From contig CAVQCG010000005.1 of assembly GCA_963710975.1 (NCBI GenBank), forward strand, positions 124,001 through 188,000: DNA of 64,000 bases. The letters run 5' to 3'. This stretch comes from JBBQXH01 sp963710975. Its GTDB lineage: Bacteria; Actinomycetota; Thermoleophilia; Gaiellales; Gaiellaceae. A model generated the notes under the pieces. That model saw only the letters and a list, made by a program, of their open reading frames with translations. It ran no database searches and was not told the origin of the DNA. Positions 10,214-19,807 of this stretch are shown here, in pieces. The number at the start of each line of letters is the position of its first letter. The first letter of the stretch is position 1. The translations under genes and the position numbers were made by a program.

Positions 10214-11119
10214 ATGAACGTTGCACTCGTCGGAGCAGGGCACATGGGGGCCGCGATCGCCGAGCGGATCCTGCAGGCCGGCTTCGCACTCACCGTCTAC
10301 AACCGCACGGCAGCGAAGACCGATTCTCTCGCAGCACTCGGCGCAACGGTCGCACAGGGCACCGCCAACCTCCTGTCGGACGGCGGTGTCTGCCTGACGA
10401 TGGTCTCGAACGACGCCGCGCTGGAGGCGGTGGCGTACGGCCCCGAGGGCGTGCTCGGCGGCGCCAAGGCGGGCTCAATCCTCGTCGACATGAGCACCGT
10501 CAGCCCCGAGGCATCGTCGCGAGTCGCCGACGCGGCAGAGGCGGCCGGGGTCGAGTACCTCCGCGCGCCGGTCAGCGGCAACCCGACCGTGGTCCGTGCA
10601 GGCAACCTGACTCTCATCGTCTCGGGGCCGGCGGAAGCGCTCGAGCGGGTCCGCGAGCTGCTCACGGCAATCGGGCCCACTGTCTACCACGTCGGCGACG
10701 GCGAGCAGGCCCGCGTCGTGAAGCTCGTGCTTCAGGTACTGATCGGCGGCACGGCGGCGCTCCTCAGCGAGGCGCTCCTGCTCGGCGAGAGCGGGGGCGT
10801 CGACCGCCGGGTGCTCCTGGACGTGATCGGCAGCTCGGCGGTCGCGTCGCCCTTCGTGAAGTACAAGACCGCGCCTCTGCTCGCCAACGACTTCTCGCCG
10901 ACCTTCACGACGCGGATGATGGCCAAGGACGTCGACCTCGTCCTCGGCTTTGCCCGCCAGAGAGGAGCGCCGATGCCGCTGACGGAGGCCCTCGAGCTCC
11001 TGGTCGCCGAGACGATCACGGCTGGATACGGGGACGACGACATGATGGCGCTGTTCCTCCTGCTGCGCCGTCGGGCCGGCCTGGGCACGCACGCGGCAGC
11101 CGGGGAGGCGGCGTCGTGA
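10214..11119 (+). CDS. 3-hydroxyisobutyrate dehydrogenase-like NAD(P) oxidoreductase
   Basis: A 301-residue beta-hydroxyacid dehydrogenase. VGAGHMGAAIAERILQAGF is the N-terminal nucleotide fold. APVSGNPTVVRAGNLTLIVSG is the substrate-binding motif. The catalytic Lys lies in ARVVKLVLQVL; the Asn normally found four residues later is Gln. ATG 10214 is set by GGAGG at 10204-10208. Its stop overlaps the next start (GTGA, 11116-11119), so it is translationally coupled to the bicupin gene. A paralogue lies at 19.8 kb in the same cluster, suggesting two hydroxyacid oxidation steps or two isomers. Substrate unknown. Confidence 0.85.
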   Translation: MNVALVGAGHMGAAIAERILQAGFALTVYNRTAAKTDSLAALGATVAQGTANLLSDGGVCLTMVSNDAALEAVAYGPEGVLGGAKAGSILVDMSTVSPEASSRVADAAEAAGVEYLRAPVSGNPTVVRAGNLTLIVSGPAEALERVRELLTAIGPTVYHVGDGEQARVVKLVLQVLIGGTAALLSEALLLGESGGVDRRVLLDVIGSSAVASPFVKYKTAPLLANDFSPTFTTRMMAKDVDLVLGFARQRGAPMPLTEALELLVAETITAGYGDDDMMALFLLLRRRAGLGTHAAAGEAAS

Positions 11120-12048
11120 GCGGGCACGACATGACGCGCATCGACTGGGAGTCGGTCGCCGTTCGGGAGGGCTACGAGTCGTCCTCGCACGGATATGCCT
11201 GCCAGCCTCTCGTGGGCGCCGCCGCGGGATCCGTGCACATGGGGGTGTCGGCCTGCCAGCTCGACGCCGACGGCCGGCTTGCGACCCACGTCCATTCCTA
11301 CGAGGAGAGCTTCTACCTGCTCGAGGGGACGGCGCGCCTGCGGATGCAGGGGGTGACGGTCGAGCTAGGGGCCGGTCGCTGCGGGCTGATCCCCGTCGGT
11401 GTACCCCACGCCTGGCTCGGAGCCGGGACGACAGCTAGATGGATCGAGATGACGGCACCGCAACCCCGGACGCCGGGCTCCGGCCGGCCGGCCGACACGT
11501 TCTTCTTCGAGGACAGCGTCGGCGATGCCGGCTCGGCCGTGGCAGTGGACATCCGCGATCCACGCACGCGTCACCTGTTCCGGCTCGGGGGCACCGACAT
11601 GGACGTCGACGTCCTGAAGCACGGCAGTCGCGCCGACGCGCCGACGGTCTCGGCGAGCATGGCCACGGCACTGCTCGTCTACAGCGGGATCGCGGTCAAG
11701 ATGCTCGTCGACCAGCGGCTCGATGCCCAGCTCTCGACGATGTTCATGGTCGAGTACCAGCCCGGCGGAATCGCCCACCCGCACGACCACCCGCTCGAGG
11801 AGTGCTACGTCATCCTCTCCGGTGAGGTCGTGGCATTCGCCGACAGCCGCGAGTACACCCTGCGCGAGGGAGATGTGTTCTGGACAGGTGTCGGCTGCGT
11901 CCATGCATTCGAGAACCGTACGGACACGACCGTTCGCTGGCTCGAAACGCAGTCGCCCCAGCCCCCCGCGAGGCACTCCTACCGGTTCAGCAGGGACTGG
12001 GAGTACCTGGAACAGCTCGGTGTCTCGCATGCTAGCCCCGGGCGCTGA
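11116..12048 (+). CDS. Bicupin protein
   Basis: A 310-residue protein with two cupin barrels. The first is at about residues 55-110 (THVHSYEESFYLLEG, then GLIPVGVPHAW). The second is at about 215-280 (HPHDHPLEECYVILSGEVV, then GCVHAF). Both keep the His/Glu pattern of a metal site. The layout resembles (S)-ureidoglycine aminohydrolase and gentisate-dioxygenase-like bicupins. The GTG start at 11116 overlaps the preceding stop, with a GGGGAGG site upstream; ATG 11131 is an alternative. In this context it probably acts on a small organic acid or amide, but the reaction cannot be told. Confidence 0.75.
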   Translation: MSGHDMTRIDWESVAVREGYESSSHGYACQPLVGAAAGSVHMGVSACQLDADGRLATHVHSYEESFYLLEGTARLRMQGVTVELGAGRCGLIPVGVPHAWLGAGTTARWIEMTAPQPRTPGSGRPADTFFFEDSVGDAGSAVAVDIRDPRTRHLFRLGGTDMDVDVLKHGSRADAPTVSASMATALLVYSGIAVKMLVDQRLDAQLSTMFMVEYQPGGIAHPHDHPLEECYVILSGEVVAFADSREYTLREGDVFWTGVGCVHAFENRTDTTVRWLETQSPQPPARHSYRFSRDWEYLEQLGVSHASPGR

Positions 12049-12074
12049 CGCACTGTTCGCTCTCACTGTATGCT
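12045..12074 (+). promoter_or_regulatory. Candidate promoter before MetE-like gene
   Basis: CTGACG (12045-12050) and TATGCT (12069-12074) are spaced by 18 bp in the 91-bp gap before the MetE-like gene. Each matches the consensus hexamer at four positions. The downstream gene has its own strong ribosome site, so an internal promoter is plausible. Confidence 0.35.
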
Positions 12075-12139
12075 CCGCCGAATCTACTTAACAGCAGGTG
12101 GACCCGGCGGCCAAAGCCGAGGCGAGAAGGAGGAGAGGC

Positions 12140-13240
12140 ATGCCACGGAAGATCGTCGACACCATTCTCCCGACGACCATGGTCGGGTCGTACCCGAGGC
12201 CCGACTGGTACGACTACCAGCTGCTCGGCCGCGACGTGCGCGTGGCTTTCAAGCACGTCGGTCACGCCGAGGCCTACAACGATGCGACACAGGCCGTCAT
12301 CCACGACCAGGAGGAGGCCGGGCTCGACATCGTCACGGACGGGCAGATGTCGTATGACGACTACGTCGGCGTGATCGGCTCGTTCTGCTGGTACATGTAC
12401 GAGCGGATCGACGGCTTCGAAGACGCCAAGGAGGAACATCCGTCCGCGGTCGGCGCGGCGACCCGCACGAAGGAGGTCGAGCTGCTCGACGACTGGGGCG
12501 GCGTGAGGAACACCGGCCCGGTCAAGCGGGGCCCGATCCGTCTCACCGACCTCTACAAGATCGCCACGCGGTACGCGGACCGGCCCGTCAAGGTCTCCGT
12601 GGGTGCAGGGCCGGTCAACCTGGCCTGGCACGTCTACTTCGAGCACTACGAGGGCCCTCGCGAGCTGAGCTATGCGCTGGCTCCGATCTTCAACGCCGAG
12701 ATGAAGGACCTGGTCGAGGCCGGAGCCACGTTCCTGCAGATCGAGGATCTCGGGGCGTGGCTGCCGCTGTTCACGAACGACGAAAAGGACTACGAGTGGA
12801 TCGGCGATGTGATCGCCCAGTGCGTCGACGGCGTGGACGCGAAGATCGCCTGGCACTTCTGCTTCGGCAACGCCTGGGGCAACGCGCTCTCCGGCCTGTT
12901 CCCGAAGGGCTATGCGACAGTCCTTCCTTACTTCTACGACGTCCCCGTCGACCAGTTCGTGCTTGATTTCGCGAACCGTGAGATGGTCGACGTCGACTGC
13001 CTCGCCTCGCTCCCGGCCGACAAGGAGGTCGCGGTCGGCGTGATCGACGTCCGCACGACCATGGTCGAGACACCGGAGCAGGTCGCTGACCGGATCCGCA
13101 AGGTCATCGCGGTCGTCCCACCGGAGCGGGTCTATCTGACGACGGACTGTGGCCTCCGGCCGCTCCCGCGCATGGTTGCGAGGATGAAACTGAAGGCGCT
13201 CGCCGACGGTGCCCGGATCGTGCGCGAGGAGCTGGAGTGA
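12140..13240 (+). CDS. MetE C-terminal-like (cobalamin-independent methionine synthase family) zinc protein
   Basis: A 366-residue protein of the UROD/MetE-like superfamily, corresponding to the catalytic half of MetE without its N-terminal half. The opening TTMVGSYPRPDWY is the typical start of stand-alone MetE-C proteins. Zinc ligands are recognisable: His and Cys in WHFCFGN and Cys in TTDCGLRPLPR. ATG 12140 follows a near-perfect AAGGAGGAG. Stand-alone members are rarely true methionine synthases. Placed between a bicupin and a creatinase-like protein in a transport operon, it may move a methyl or alkyl group from the imported compound to a thiol. A second family member sits at 35.1 kb. 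Confidence 0.8.
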   Translation: MPRKIVDTILPTTMVGSYPRPDWYDYQLLGRDVRVAFKHVGHAEAYNDATQAVIHDQEEAGLDIVTDGQMSYDDYVGVIGSFCWYMYERIDGFEDAKEEHPSAVGAATRTKEVELLDDWGGVRNTGPVKRGPIRLTDLYKIATRYADRPVKVSVGAGPVNLAWHVYFEHYEGPRELSYALAPIFNAEMKDLVEAGATFLQIEDLGAWLPLFTNDEKDYEWIGDVIAQCVDGVDAKIAWHFCFGNAWGNALSGLFPKGYATVLPYFYDVPVDQFVLDFANREMVDVDCLASLPADKEVAVGVIDVRTTMVETPEQVADRIRKVIAVVPPERVYLTTDCGLRPLPRMVARMKLKALADGARIVREELE

Positions 13241-13299
13241 CGGCGGTAGGGGCGACTGCCGACAGGTGACATGACCTCGGAAGCGGAGAAAGGAACGCC

Positions 13300-14601
13300 A
13301 TGAGCATCGCCTCGCGGGGCGCGACGATGGGAGTCGACTGGGAGCAGCGCGTCGACTTTCCACGACTGCGCCGGGAGCGGCTCGAGCGGGCGCAGGCCGC
13401 GCTTGCTGCATCCGATCTCGGCGCGCTGCTGCTCTTCGACCCGAACAACATCCGCTACGTCACAAGCACCCACATCGGCGAATGGGCACGAGACAAGAAC
13501 GCCCGCTTCACCTTGCTCTGCCGCGACAGCGACCCCGTCCTCTGGGACTTCGGCTCAGCCGCGCGCAGCCACCAGCTCTATGCGCCGTGGCTGCCGGAGT
13601 CGAGCTGGCGGGCAGGTGTCACGAGCATGCGTGGCGCGATGCCCATCGAGACCGGGGTTCCCGACGCGATGGTTGCGCATGTCACCCACGAGCTGCGCGA
13701 GCGCGGCCTCGAGGGCGAGCCGGTCGGGATCGACATGAGCGACATGGTCACGCTGGATGCCCTGCACCGGGCCGGCGTCCACACCACCGACGCGCAGCGG
13801 GTCATGCTCGCCGCACGCAAGATCAAGACCGAGGACGAGAAGGCGCTGCTCGACCACGCAGCGGCGATCGTCGACGCCATCTACGAGCGCATCTACGAGC
13901 TGTTGCGCCCCGGTGTCCGCGAGCACGAGCTCGTGGCCGAGGCGATGCGAATCGCCTTCGAGCTCGGCTCCGAGCAGGTCGAGGCGGTCAACGCCGTATC
14001 GGGCCACCGCTGCAACCCCCACCCGCATGTGTTCAGCGACCGCCTGATCCGGCCCGGCGACCAGGCGTTCTTCGACATCATCCACTCCTTCATGGGCTAC
14101 CGGACGTGCTATTACCGCACGTTCTGCGTGAGTAGTGCGTCTGCCTCTCAGGTCGATGCGTACCGTCGGTGCCGCCAGTGGCTCGACGACGCGATCGCCC
14201 TCGTCCGCCCGGGTGTGACGACGGACAGGATTGCCGAGGTCTGGCCGACGGCTCAGGAGTTGGGGTTCCCCAACGAGGAGTCGTGCTTCGGCCTGCAATT
14301 CGGCCATGGCCTCGGGGTCGGGCTGTACGAGGCCCCGATGATCTCGCGTCTGCACTCGTTCCACGACCCGGTCGAGATCGAGGAAGGCATGGTGTTCGCG
14401 CTCGAGACGTATTGCCCGGCAACGGATGGAAAGTCGGCGGCGCGGATCGAGGAGGAGGTGCTCGTCACTGCCGACGGCTGCGAGATCCTGACGCGATTCC
14501 CAGCCGAGGAACTGCTCGTCTGCGGGCGTCTGTACGTCCGAGGCGCCGACATCGCCGAGCTCGAGTCTCGGTCGGCTGCTCGCGAAGCATTGGTGGAGTG
14601 A
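13300..14601 (+). CDS. M24-family (creatinase/aminopeptidase P/DddP-like) protein with altered metal site
   Basis: A 433-residue pita-bread-fold protein with the creatinase-type N-terminal domain (about 20-165) and an M24 domain (about 175-415). Four metal-ligand positions are visible: Asp259 (AFFDII), His336 (FGHGLGVGL), Glu369 (ALETYCP) and Glu384/385 (ARIEEEV). The second Asp ligand, expected 11 residues after Asp259, is Cys270 (GYRTCYYRTF). Family members include Xaa-Pro peptidases, creatinase and the DMSP lyase DddP, so a non-peptidase role is quite possible. ATG 13300 has GAAAGGA upstream; ATG 13327 is an alternative. It follows the MetE-like gene by 59 bp and precedes the ABC transporter by 35 bp. 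Confidence 0.8.
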   Translation: MSIASRGATMGVDWEQRVDFPRLRRERLERAQAALAASDLGALLLFDPNNIRYVTSTHIGEWARDKNARFTLLCRDSDPVLWDFGSAARSHQLYAPWLPESSWRAGVTSMRGAMPIETGVPDAMVAHVTHELRERGLEGEPVGIDMSDMVTLDALHRAGVHTTDAQRVMLAARKIKTEDEKALLDHAAAIVDAIYERIYELLRPGVREHELVAEAMRIAFELGSEQVEAVNAVSGHRCNPHPHVFSDRLIRPGDQAFFDIIHSFMGYRTCYYRTFCVSSASASQVDAYRRCRQWLDDAIALVRPGVTTDRIAEVWPTAQELGFPNEESCFGLQFGHGLGVGLYEAPMISRLHSFHDPVEIEEGMVFALETYCPATDGKSAARIEEEVLVTADGCEILTRFPAEELLVCGRLYVRGADIAELESRSAAREALVE

Positions 14602-14636
14602 GGGACTTCGTGACATCCGACGTCCGAGGGTGAGCG

Positions 14637-15731
14637 ATGGCTGAGCAGAACGTGCCCGCCTTCGACCCCGGGACAGACGTCGAGGGCCCCAGGCCGCCAA
14701 CCTGGCGCTCGTATGTCCGAACGGTGCTGAGCACGCTGCTCCTCACGTCCCGCTTCCTCCCCGTGTGGCTCGCCACCGTCGCGCTCCTCGTGGTGACGGC
14801 GATCGTCGCACCGGAGGCGCTCCAGAGCACTTCGTGGGCCTTCGTACTTCCCTACATGACGGTTCTCGCCGTGGCGGCGATCGGCCAGATGCTCGTCATC
14901 ATGCAGGCCGGCATCGACCTCTCGATACCGGGCGTGATGTTCCTCGGCGGGAACATCGTGCTCGGCGTCTCGCACCACTCCGACTCGAGGCTCGTTCTCG
15001 GCATCCTCGCCTGCATCGGCCTGGGCATGCTCGTCGGGCTGGCAAACGGTCTCTTCGTCGGGATATTGCGGCTCAACCCACTCATCGTCACGCTTGCCGT
15101 CGGGACGATCGTGCTCGCCTTCGGAGCCCGGTACGCCCGGGGCGTCTCGTTCGAGTCGTCCGTCCCGCCAGCCCTGTCTTCATGGGCGTTGCAAAAGCCC
15201 CTGGGCATCAGCTGGGTCTTCTGGGTGGGTGTCATGCTGACGATCCTCGTCGCGCTCTCCTTTCGCTACACGGCCGCGGGGCGACGCTTCCAGGCGGTCG
15301 GCGCCAACTCGCGGGCTGCCTGGATGGCCGGCATCCACGTGCGAACTCACGTCGTCTTCGCCTACACCGCGGCGGGTGCCCTGTACGGGGTCGCCGCCGT
15401 CCTGCTCGCCAGCGTGCGCGGATCGATCGATTTCGCGTTCGGCGGCGCGTACCTGCTCGCGCCGATCGCGGCAGTCGTGATTGCAGGAGCGTCCCTTGCC
15501 GGCGGGCTTGCCAGCGTCACCTCGACCTGGGTCGCAGCGCTTGCACTCACGCTCCTGACGCAGGTACTGCTCGTGCTCGGCCTTTCGGAGGCGATGCAGT
15601 TCGTCGTATTCGGAGCGGCGATCCTCGCCGGAATGATCGTCTCGGGCGACCGCATCGCGGCGGGCCTGGGGAAGGCGCTCCAGCATCCGAGCGCAAGGGC
15701 GCTCCTGGGCGACAGGCAACCAGATGCGTGA
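14637..15731 (+). CDS. RbsC-type sugar ABC transporter permease
   Basis: A 364-residue inner-membrane permease of the BPD_transp_2 family, with eight to ten hydrophobic segments after a 40-residue cytoplasmic start. Typical features are GQMLVIMQAGIDLSIPG and the late PIAAVVIAGASLAGGLAS motif. It pairs with the second permease at 18.8 kb, the double ATPase at 17.2 kb and the binding lipoprotein at 15.9 kb to form a full importer of the ribose/xylose class. Such systems also import autoinducer-2, nucleosides and other polar solutes, so the substrate need not be a sugar. Confidence 0.9.
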   Translation: MAEQNVPAFDPGTDVEGPRPPTWRSYVRTVLSTLLLTSRFLPVWLATVALLVVTAIVAPEALQSTSWAFVLPYMTVLAVAAIGQMLVIMQAGIDLSIPGVMFLGGNIVLGVSHHSDSRLVLGILACIGLGMLVGLANGLFVGILRLNPLIVTLAVGTIVLAFGARYARGVSFESSVPPALSSWALQKPLGISWVFWVGVMLTILVALSFRYTAAGRRFQAVGANSRAAWMAGIHVRTHVVFAYTAAGALYGVAAVLLASVRGSIDFAFGGAYLLAPIAAVVIAGASLAGGLASVTSTWVAALALTLLTQVLLVLGLSEAMQFVVFGAAILAGMIVSGDRIAAGLGKALQHPSARALLGDRQPDA

Positions 15732-15857
15732 GGAGAGGAGGGGCGTCGGCAATCAAATCGACTGACGGAACGTCTTCTATGAACGCGTGGCGATGACCGT
15801 CCACGCTCGGTGAGGGTGACAGCAGACGATGTGCGAAGGAGGAAGGGGGACGCTCGA

Positions 15858-17185
15858 ATGAGACGACGTCTGTTCTTGACGTCAGGGCTCGTCATCGTGC
15901 TCGGACTCGCGATTGCGGCTGCCGGCTGCGGCGAGGCGGAAGCTCGACAACCACGGCGGCAGAGCCCGCCACGACGGAGGCACCTCCGGAGACCGAGGCG
16001 CCGGCCGATACAGGTACAGCGGCCGATACGGGAGCGGCCGCCGGGCCCGACCAGTACGGCGAGACCTACGACGCCGACCCGGCCGTGATCCAGCAAGCCC
16101 TGTTCGACGCGTCGCTCCTGCCGGCCGATCCGGCGCAGAAGCAGGTGGCGCTCGCGGCGTTTGCTCGTGCCGACGATCCCGTCGACCTGGACCTGGCGCT
16201 GCAGTGCTGGAAGGAGAACGGCTGCGATACGGGCACGGGTGGGGAGCTGACCGCGGCCTACCTGGAGCCGTTCGGAGAGAACGTCTATCGGGAAATGTCG
16301 AAGATGGAGTTCATCCTCCAGGCGCTTACGTACCCGGAGATCGGGAAGATCATCTACGTGAGCTCCAAGGCGTTCACGAGCACCCCGGGAGATCCACTGG
16401 CCGACTTCCGTTCCGCGATCGCCCAGGGCGCCGACGTGATCGTCAACTATCCCGACATCGGCGACGCCTACCTGCCGGCGTTCAAGGAGGCCCGGGAGCA
16501 GGGGATCCCGGTCAGCACATACGCCTGGGGCTACGTCACCGGGCCGGGCCAGAACTACACGAGCGTCGTCGGCGAAGATACGTGCGCACTCGGGCAGGCC
16601 TTCGCGCAGATCATGAACGAGCAGGTCGTCTCCGGGAAGATCGCGCTCCTCGGCGGCACGCCGGGCAACCCGCTGTCGGCGAGCTGGCAGAAGTGCGAGA
16701 AGGAGGCGCTGAACCCCGAGATCGAGGTCGTCGGCACGTACGACACGAACTGGGTCGCCTCGCAGGTGCAGGAGGTGATGGCGAGCCTCCTCGCCAAGAA
16801 CCCTGACCTCAAGGGCATCAGCTACGAGTACTCGGGCGGTATGGCGCTCGGGGCATTCCCGGCTCTCAAGGCGGCAGGCATCACGCCCGACATGGTCTGG
16901 ACGATGCGAACCGACGAGCCCGTGCTCGGCTGTGAAGCCGACAAGCTGAACGACCCGAACCTCCACATCTACTACGCGAACGCGGCCGGTAACTGGCAGA
17001 TCCGCGTGTCTCTGACGGCCGACATGATGGCACTGAAGGGATTCGAGGTTCCGCCGGAGATCGTGTTCCCGATCGTGATGGAGGATCAGTCGATAAAGAG
17101 TCTGTGCGTCCCGGGCCGCCCGCAGGAGGCCTCGATCAGCTCGCTCATACCGGCCGAGCTCGTCAACCAGATGTACCCCTCGTAG
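15858..17185 (+). CDS. Sugar-type ABC transporter substrate-binding lipoprotein, one frameshift
   Basis: A periplasmic-binding-protein-like family (Peripla_BP_4) receptor of about 440 residues. It begins with a lipoprotein signal peptide (hydrophobic residues 9-21, lipobox Cys24 in AAAGC), then a Thr/Ala/Glu/Pro-rich linker, then the two-lobed binding domain (for example IPVSTYAWG and GISYEYSGGMALGAF). ATG 15858 follows AAGGAGGAAGG. The frame changes at about 15940 inside the low-complexity linker, so a sequencing indel is likely. It would deliver its ligand to the two permeases on either side. Ligand unknown. Confidence 0.85.
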
Positions 17186-17236
17186 AGGAGGAGAGCAACC
17201 CAACAAACGTGATCTCCATCACCTAGTCTCGAACTG

Positions 17237-18785
17237 ATGTCGACTCCCGGACCCGCGATCCCCGCGGTGCTGTCGCTACGCAACATCTCCAAGCGCTACG
17301 GCGCCGTGCAGGCCGTGCGCGAGGTGAGCGTGGACTGCCAGGCAGGCGAGATCCACGCGCTCGTCGGGGAGAACGGGTCCGGGAAGTCGACATTGCTCGG
17401 CATCGCCAGCGGCTTCGTGGTGGCGGACGAGGGCTCCGTCGAGATCGGCGGGCGCCCGCTGGCGACGGCGTCCGTGGGTGAGGCGATCCGTCTCGGCCTC
17501 GGAATGGCCTACCAGACCTACTCGCTGGTCCTCGAGATGTCGGTGGCCGAGAACCTCTATCTCGCGGCACTCCCGACCGCCCGCCCTGCATACGGGGACA
17601 TGGAGGATTGGGCCGCCGAAAAGCTCGAAGAATTCGGTCTCGACAGCCCGCCAACGATGCCTGCGGGACGCCTCTCGCTCGCGGACCGGCAGCTGCTCGA
17701 GGTGGTGAAGGCGCTCCTCGCGGAGCCAAAGGTGCTGCTGCTCGACGAGCCGACGACCGCGCTCGGCCCCGAGGAGATCAGGCGGCTCCATGCGCTCGTG
17801 TTCGAGCAGAGCAGGAACGGAGTCGGCGGTGATGTACGTGAGCCACCGGATTCCGGAGGTGCTCGAGATCGCCGACCGGATCACCGTCCTGCGAGACGGG
17901 GTGAACCAGGGAACCTTCGCAGCGGCCGAGATGTCCGAGGACGGGCTCGTGGCCCTGATGATCGGACGGCCGCTCCAGATGGCATTCCCGGAGCGTGACT
18001 CGGATCGGGGGCCGAGCGAGATCTGCCTCGAGGTGGCCGGGTTCGAAGGCGACCGATTCGGGCCGATCGACGTCACCGTTCATCGGGGCGAAGTACTCGG
18101 CCTCGCCGGCGCCGAGGGCAACGGCCAGGGCCAGTTCCTCCGTGCGCTCGCCGGGGTGGAGCGCTCGACGGGCACGGCGAGGTGCAACGGCAAGGTGCTC
18201 GACGGCCGTTCGCCGGCTGGAGCGCTCCTGGCAGGCATTGTGCTCCTGAGCGGCGACCGGGTTCGCGAGTCGCTGTTCCCCGTCCTCAGCGTCCGGGCGA
18301 ACACGACGATCCAGGTACTTCGGCGGTACAGCCGCCTCGGCGTGCTCAGCCGCCGGCGCGAGCAACATGCCGTGAACGACCTCGTGCGGCGGCTGAAGAT
18401 CCGAGCGGCGTCGATCGAGCAGCCCGTGCTGTCGTTGTCGGGCGGGAACCAGCAGAAGGTCTCGCTCACGCGCCCGTTCCTCCGTGGCGAGGTGAAAGCG
18501 ATCCTCACGGACGAGCCGACCCAGGGCGTGGACGTCGGGTCCCGCTTCGAGATCTACGGCGCGCTGCGGGAGAAGGCCCGCGAGGGCGTGGCGATCGTCG
18601 TCAAGTCGAGCGATCCACTCGAGCTCGCAGGCCTCTGTGACCGAGTCCTCGTGATGTCGCGTGGCACGATCGTCGACGAGATCCCGGCGGCGGAGCTGAA
18701 CGAGCGGCGAATCGTCGAGGCTATCGTCGGCTCGAGACGCGAGCGTGGGGACGTCGCTGCTCCCGTACAGGAGCGGCGGTCGTGA
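17237..18785 (+). CDS. RbsA-type double ATP-binding protein of ABC importer, one frameshift
   Basis: A cytoplasmic ATPase with two ABC domains in tandem, about 515 residues. Domain 1 has Walker A GENGSGKST and Walker B VLLLDEPTTAL, but its signature reads LSLADRQ. Domain 2 has signature LSGGNQQKV and Walker-B-like AILTDEPTQGVD, with a degenerate Walker A (AEGNGQGQ), as is usual in this family. The frame breaks at about 17820, between VFEQSRNG and VMYVSHR, leaving both domains complete. The end overlaps the next permease (GTGA, 18782-18785). Confidence 0.88.
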
Positions 18786-19807
18786 GCCGCAAGGCGAACG
18801 ACACGTCGCTCAGCCGCCCGCCCCTGCGGTTCCGCGGCTGGATGCCCACCGCCTTCATGGCCCTGCTCATCTTCGGGCTCGGCGCGTACGCGGCCGTCGC
18901 GAACGAGGCGTTCCTGACCCAGTACAACCTCAACAACCTGCTGCTCACCACGATGCCGCTCGCGCTCGTTGCGATCGGCCAGACGAACGCGCTCCTCGTC
19001 GGCGGCTTCGACGTGTCGGTCGCCGGCGTGATCACGCTCTGCGTCGTGGTCGCGTCGTACACGATGGCGCAGGGAGAGGGCTGGTATCTGCTCCTGCCCG
19101 GCGCATTCGCGCTCGTCGGGATCGGCCTCGCAACCGGCTGTCTCAACGCCACGCTCGTCCGTGTTCTCGGCCTGCCGTCGATCATCGCCACGCTCGGCAC
19201 GCTGAGCATCCTCCAGGGCATTTCTCTGCTCTTACGCGACCATCCCGAAGGCCAGATCAGCTCGGGCTTCGCGAGTGCCATGACGACAAGCATCGGCTTC
19301 ATGCCGATCGCCTTCGTCGGCGTCCTCGTGCTCGCGGTCCTCTGGGATCTCTGGTTGTACCGGAGCCGCGGGGGCCTTTCGGTGCGAGCCGTCGGCCTCG
19401 ACGAGACGTCCGCTCGCCGCCTCGGAACGAACACTGGCCGCGTCGTCTTCCTGGCATTCGTTCTCTGCTCGGTGATGGCCGCGGTCGCCGGCTTCTTCTC
19501 CGCCGCCCAGATCCAGACCGGCTCACCCATCATCGGCGGGTATGGGCTCCAGAGCATCGTGGCCGCCGTGCTCGGAGGAGCGAGCCTCGCCGGCGGGAGA
19601 GGCTCGTTCGTCGGGGCCGTGCTCGCAGCCCTCTTCCTGTCGCTCATCCTCAACGTCCTGCCGCTGTTCCAGGCACCCAGCGAATACGGCCAGATCGCCA
19701 TTGGGGGCCTCACGCTCCTGGCGCTGATCGCGTATCAGGGGCCGGCGCTGCTCGCGCGCTTGCGTGGCACCGCCGGACTGCGGACCGCTGCGAGGTCAGC
19801 AGGCTGA
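18782..19807 (+). CDS. Second RbsC-type ABC transporter permease
   Basis: A 341-residue BPD_transp_2 permease with about nine membrane segments. Family patterns are LVAIGQTNALLVGGFDVSVAG and SIVAAVLGGASLAGGRG. The GTG start overlaps the ATPase stop by four bases, so it is translated together with it. With the permease at 14.6 kb it probably forms a heterodimeric channel, which is less common than the homodimers of the classical ribose system. Confidence 0.9.
   Translation: MSRKANDTSLSRPPLRFRGWMPTAFMALLIFGLGAYAAVANEAFLTQYNLNNLLLTTMPLALVAIGQTNALLVGGFDVSVAGVITLCVVVASYTMAQGEGWYLLLPGAFALVGIGLATGCLNATLVRVLGLPSIIATLGTLSILQGISLLLRDHPEGQISSGFASAMTTSIGFMPIAFVGVLVLAVLWDLWLYRSRGGLSVRAVGLDETSARRLGTNTGRVVFLAFVLCSVMAAVAGFFSAAQIQTGSPIIGGYGLQSIVAAVLGGASLAGGRGSFVGAVLAALFLSLILNVLPLFQAPSEYGQIAIGGLTLLALIAYQGPALLARLRGTAGLRTAARSAG

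Noticed and set aside
15362..17206. 614-codon minus-strand ORF opposite the ABC permease and binding-protein genes
   Set aside because: Composition is His/Arg/Leu/Val-rich with no family motif; the plus strand holds the recognised transporter genes.
18052..18070. tRNA-like T-loop sequence (GGGTTCGAAGGC)
   Set aside because: It lies inside the ABC ATPase coding sequence, and no cloverleaf can be formed around it.
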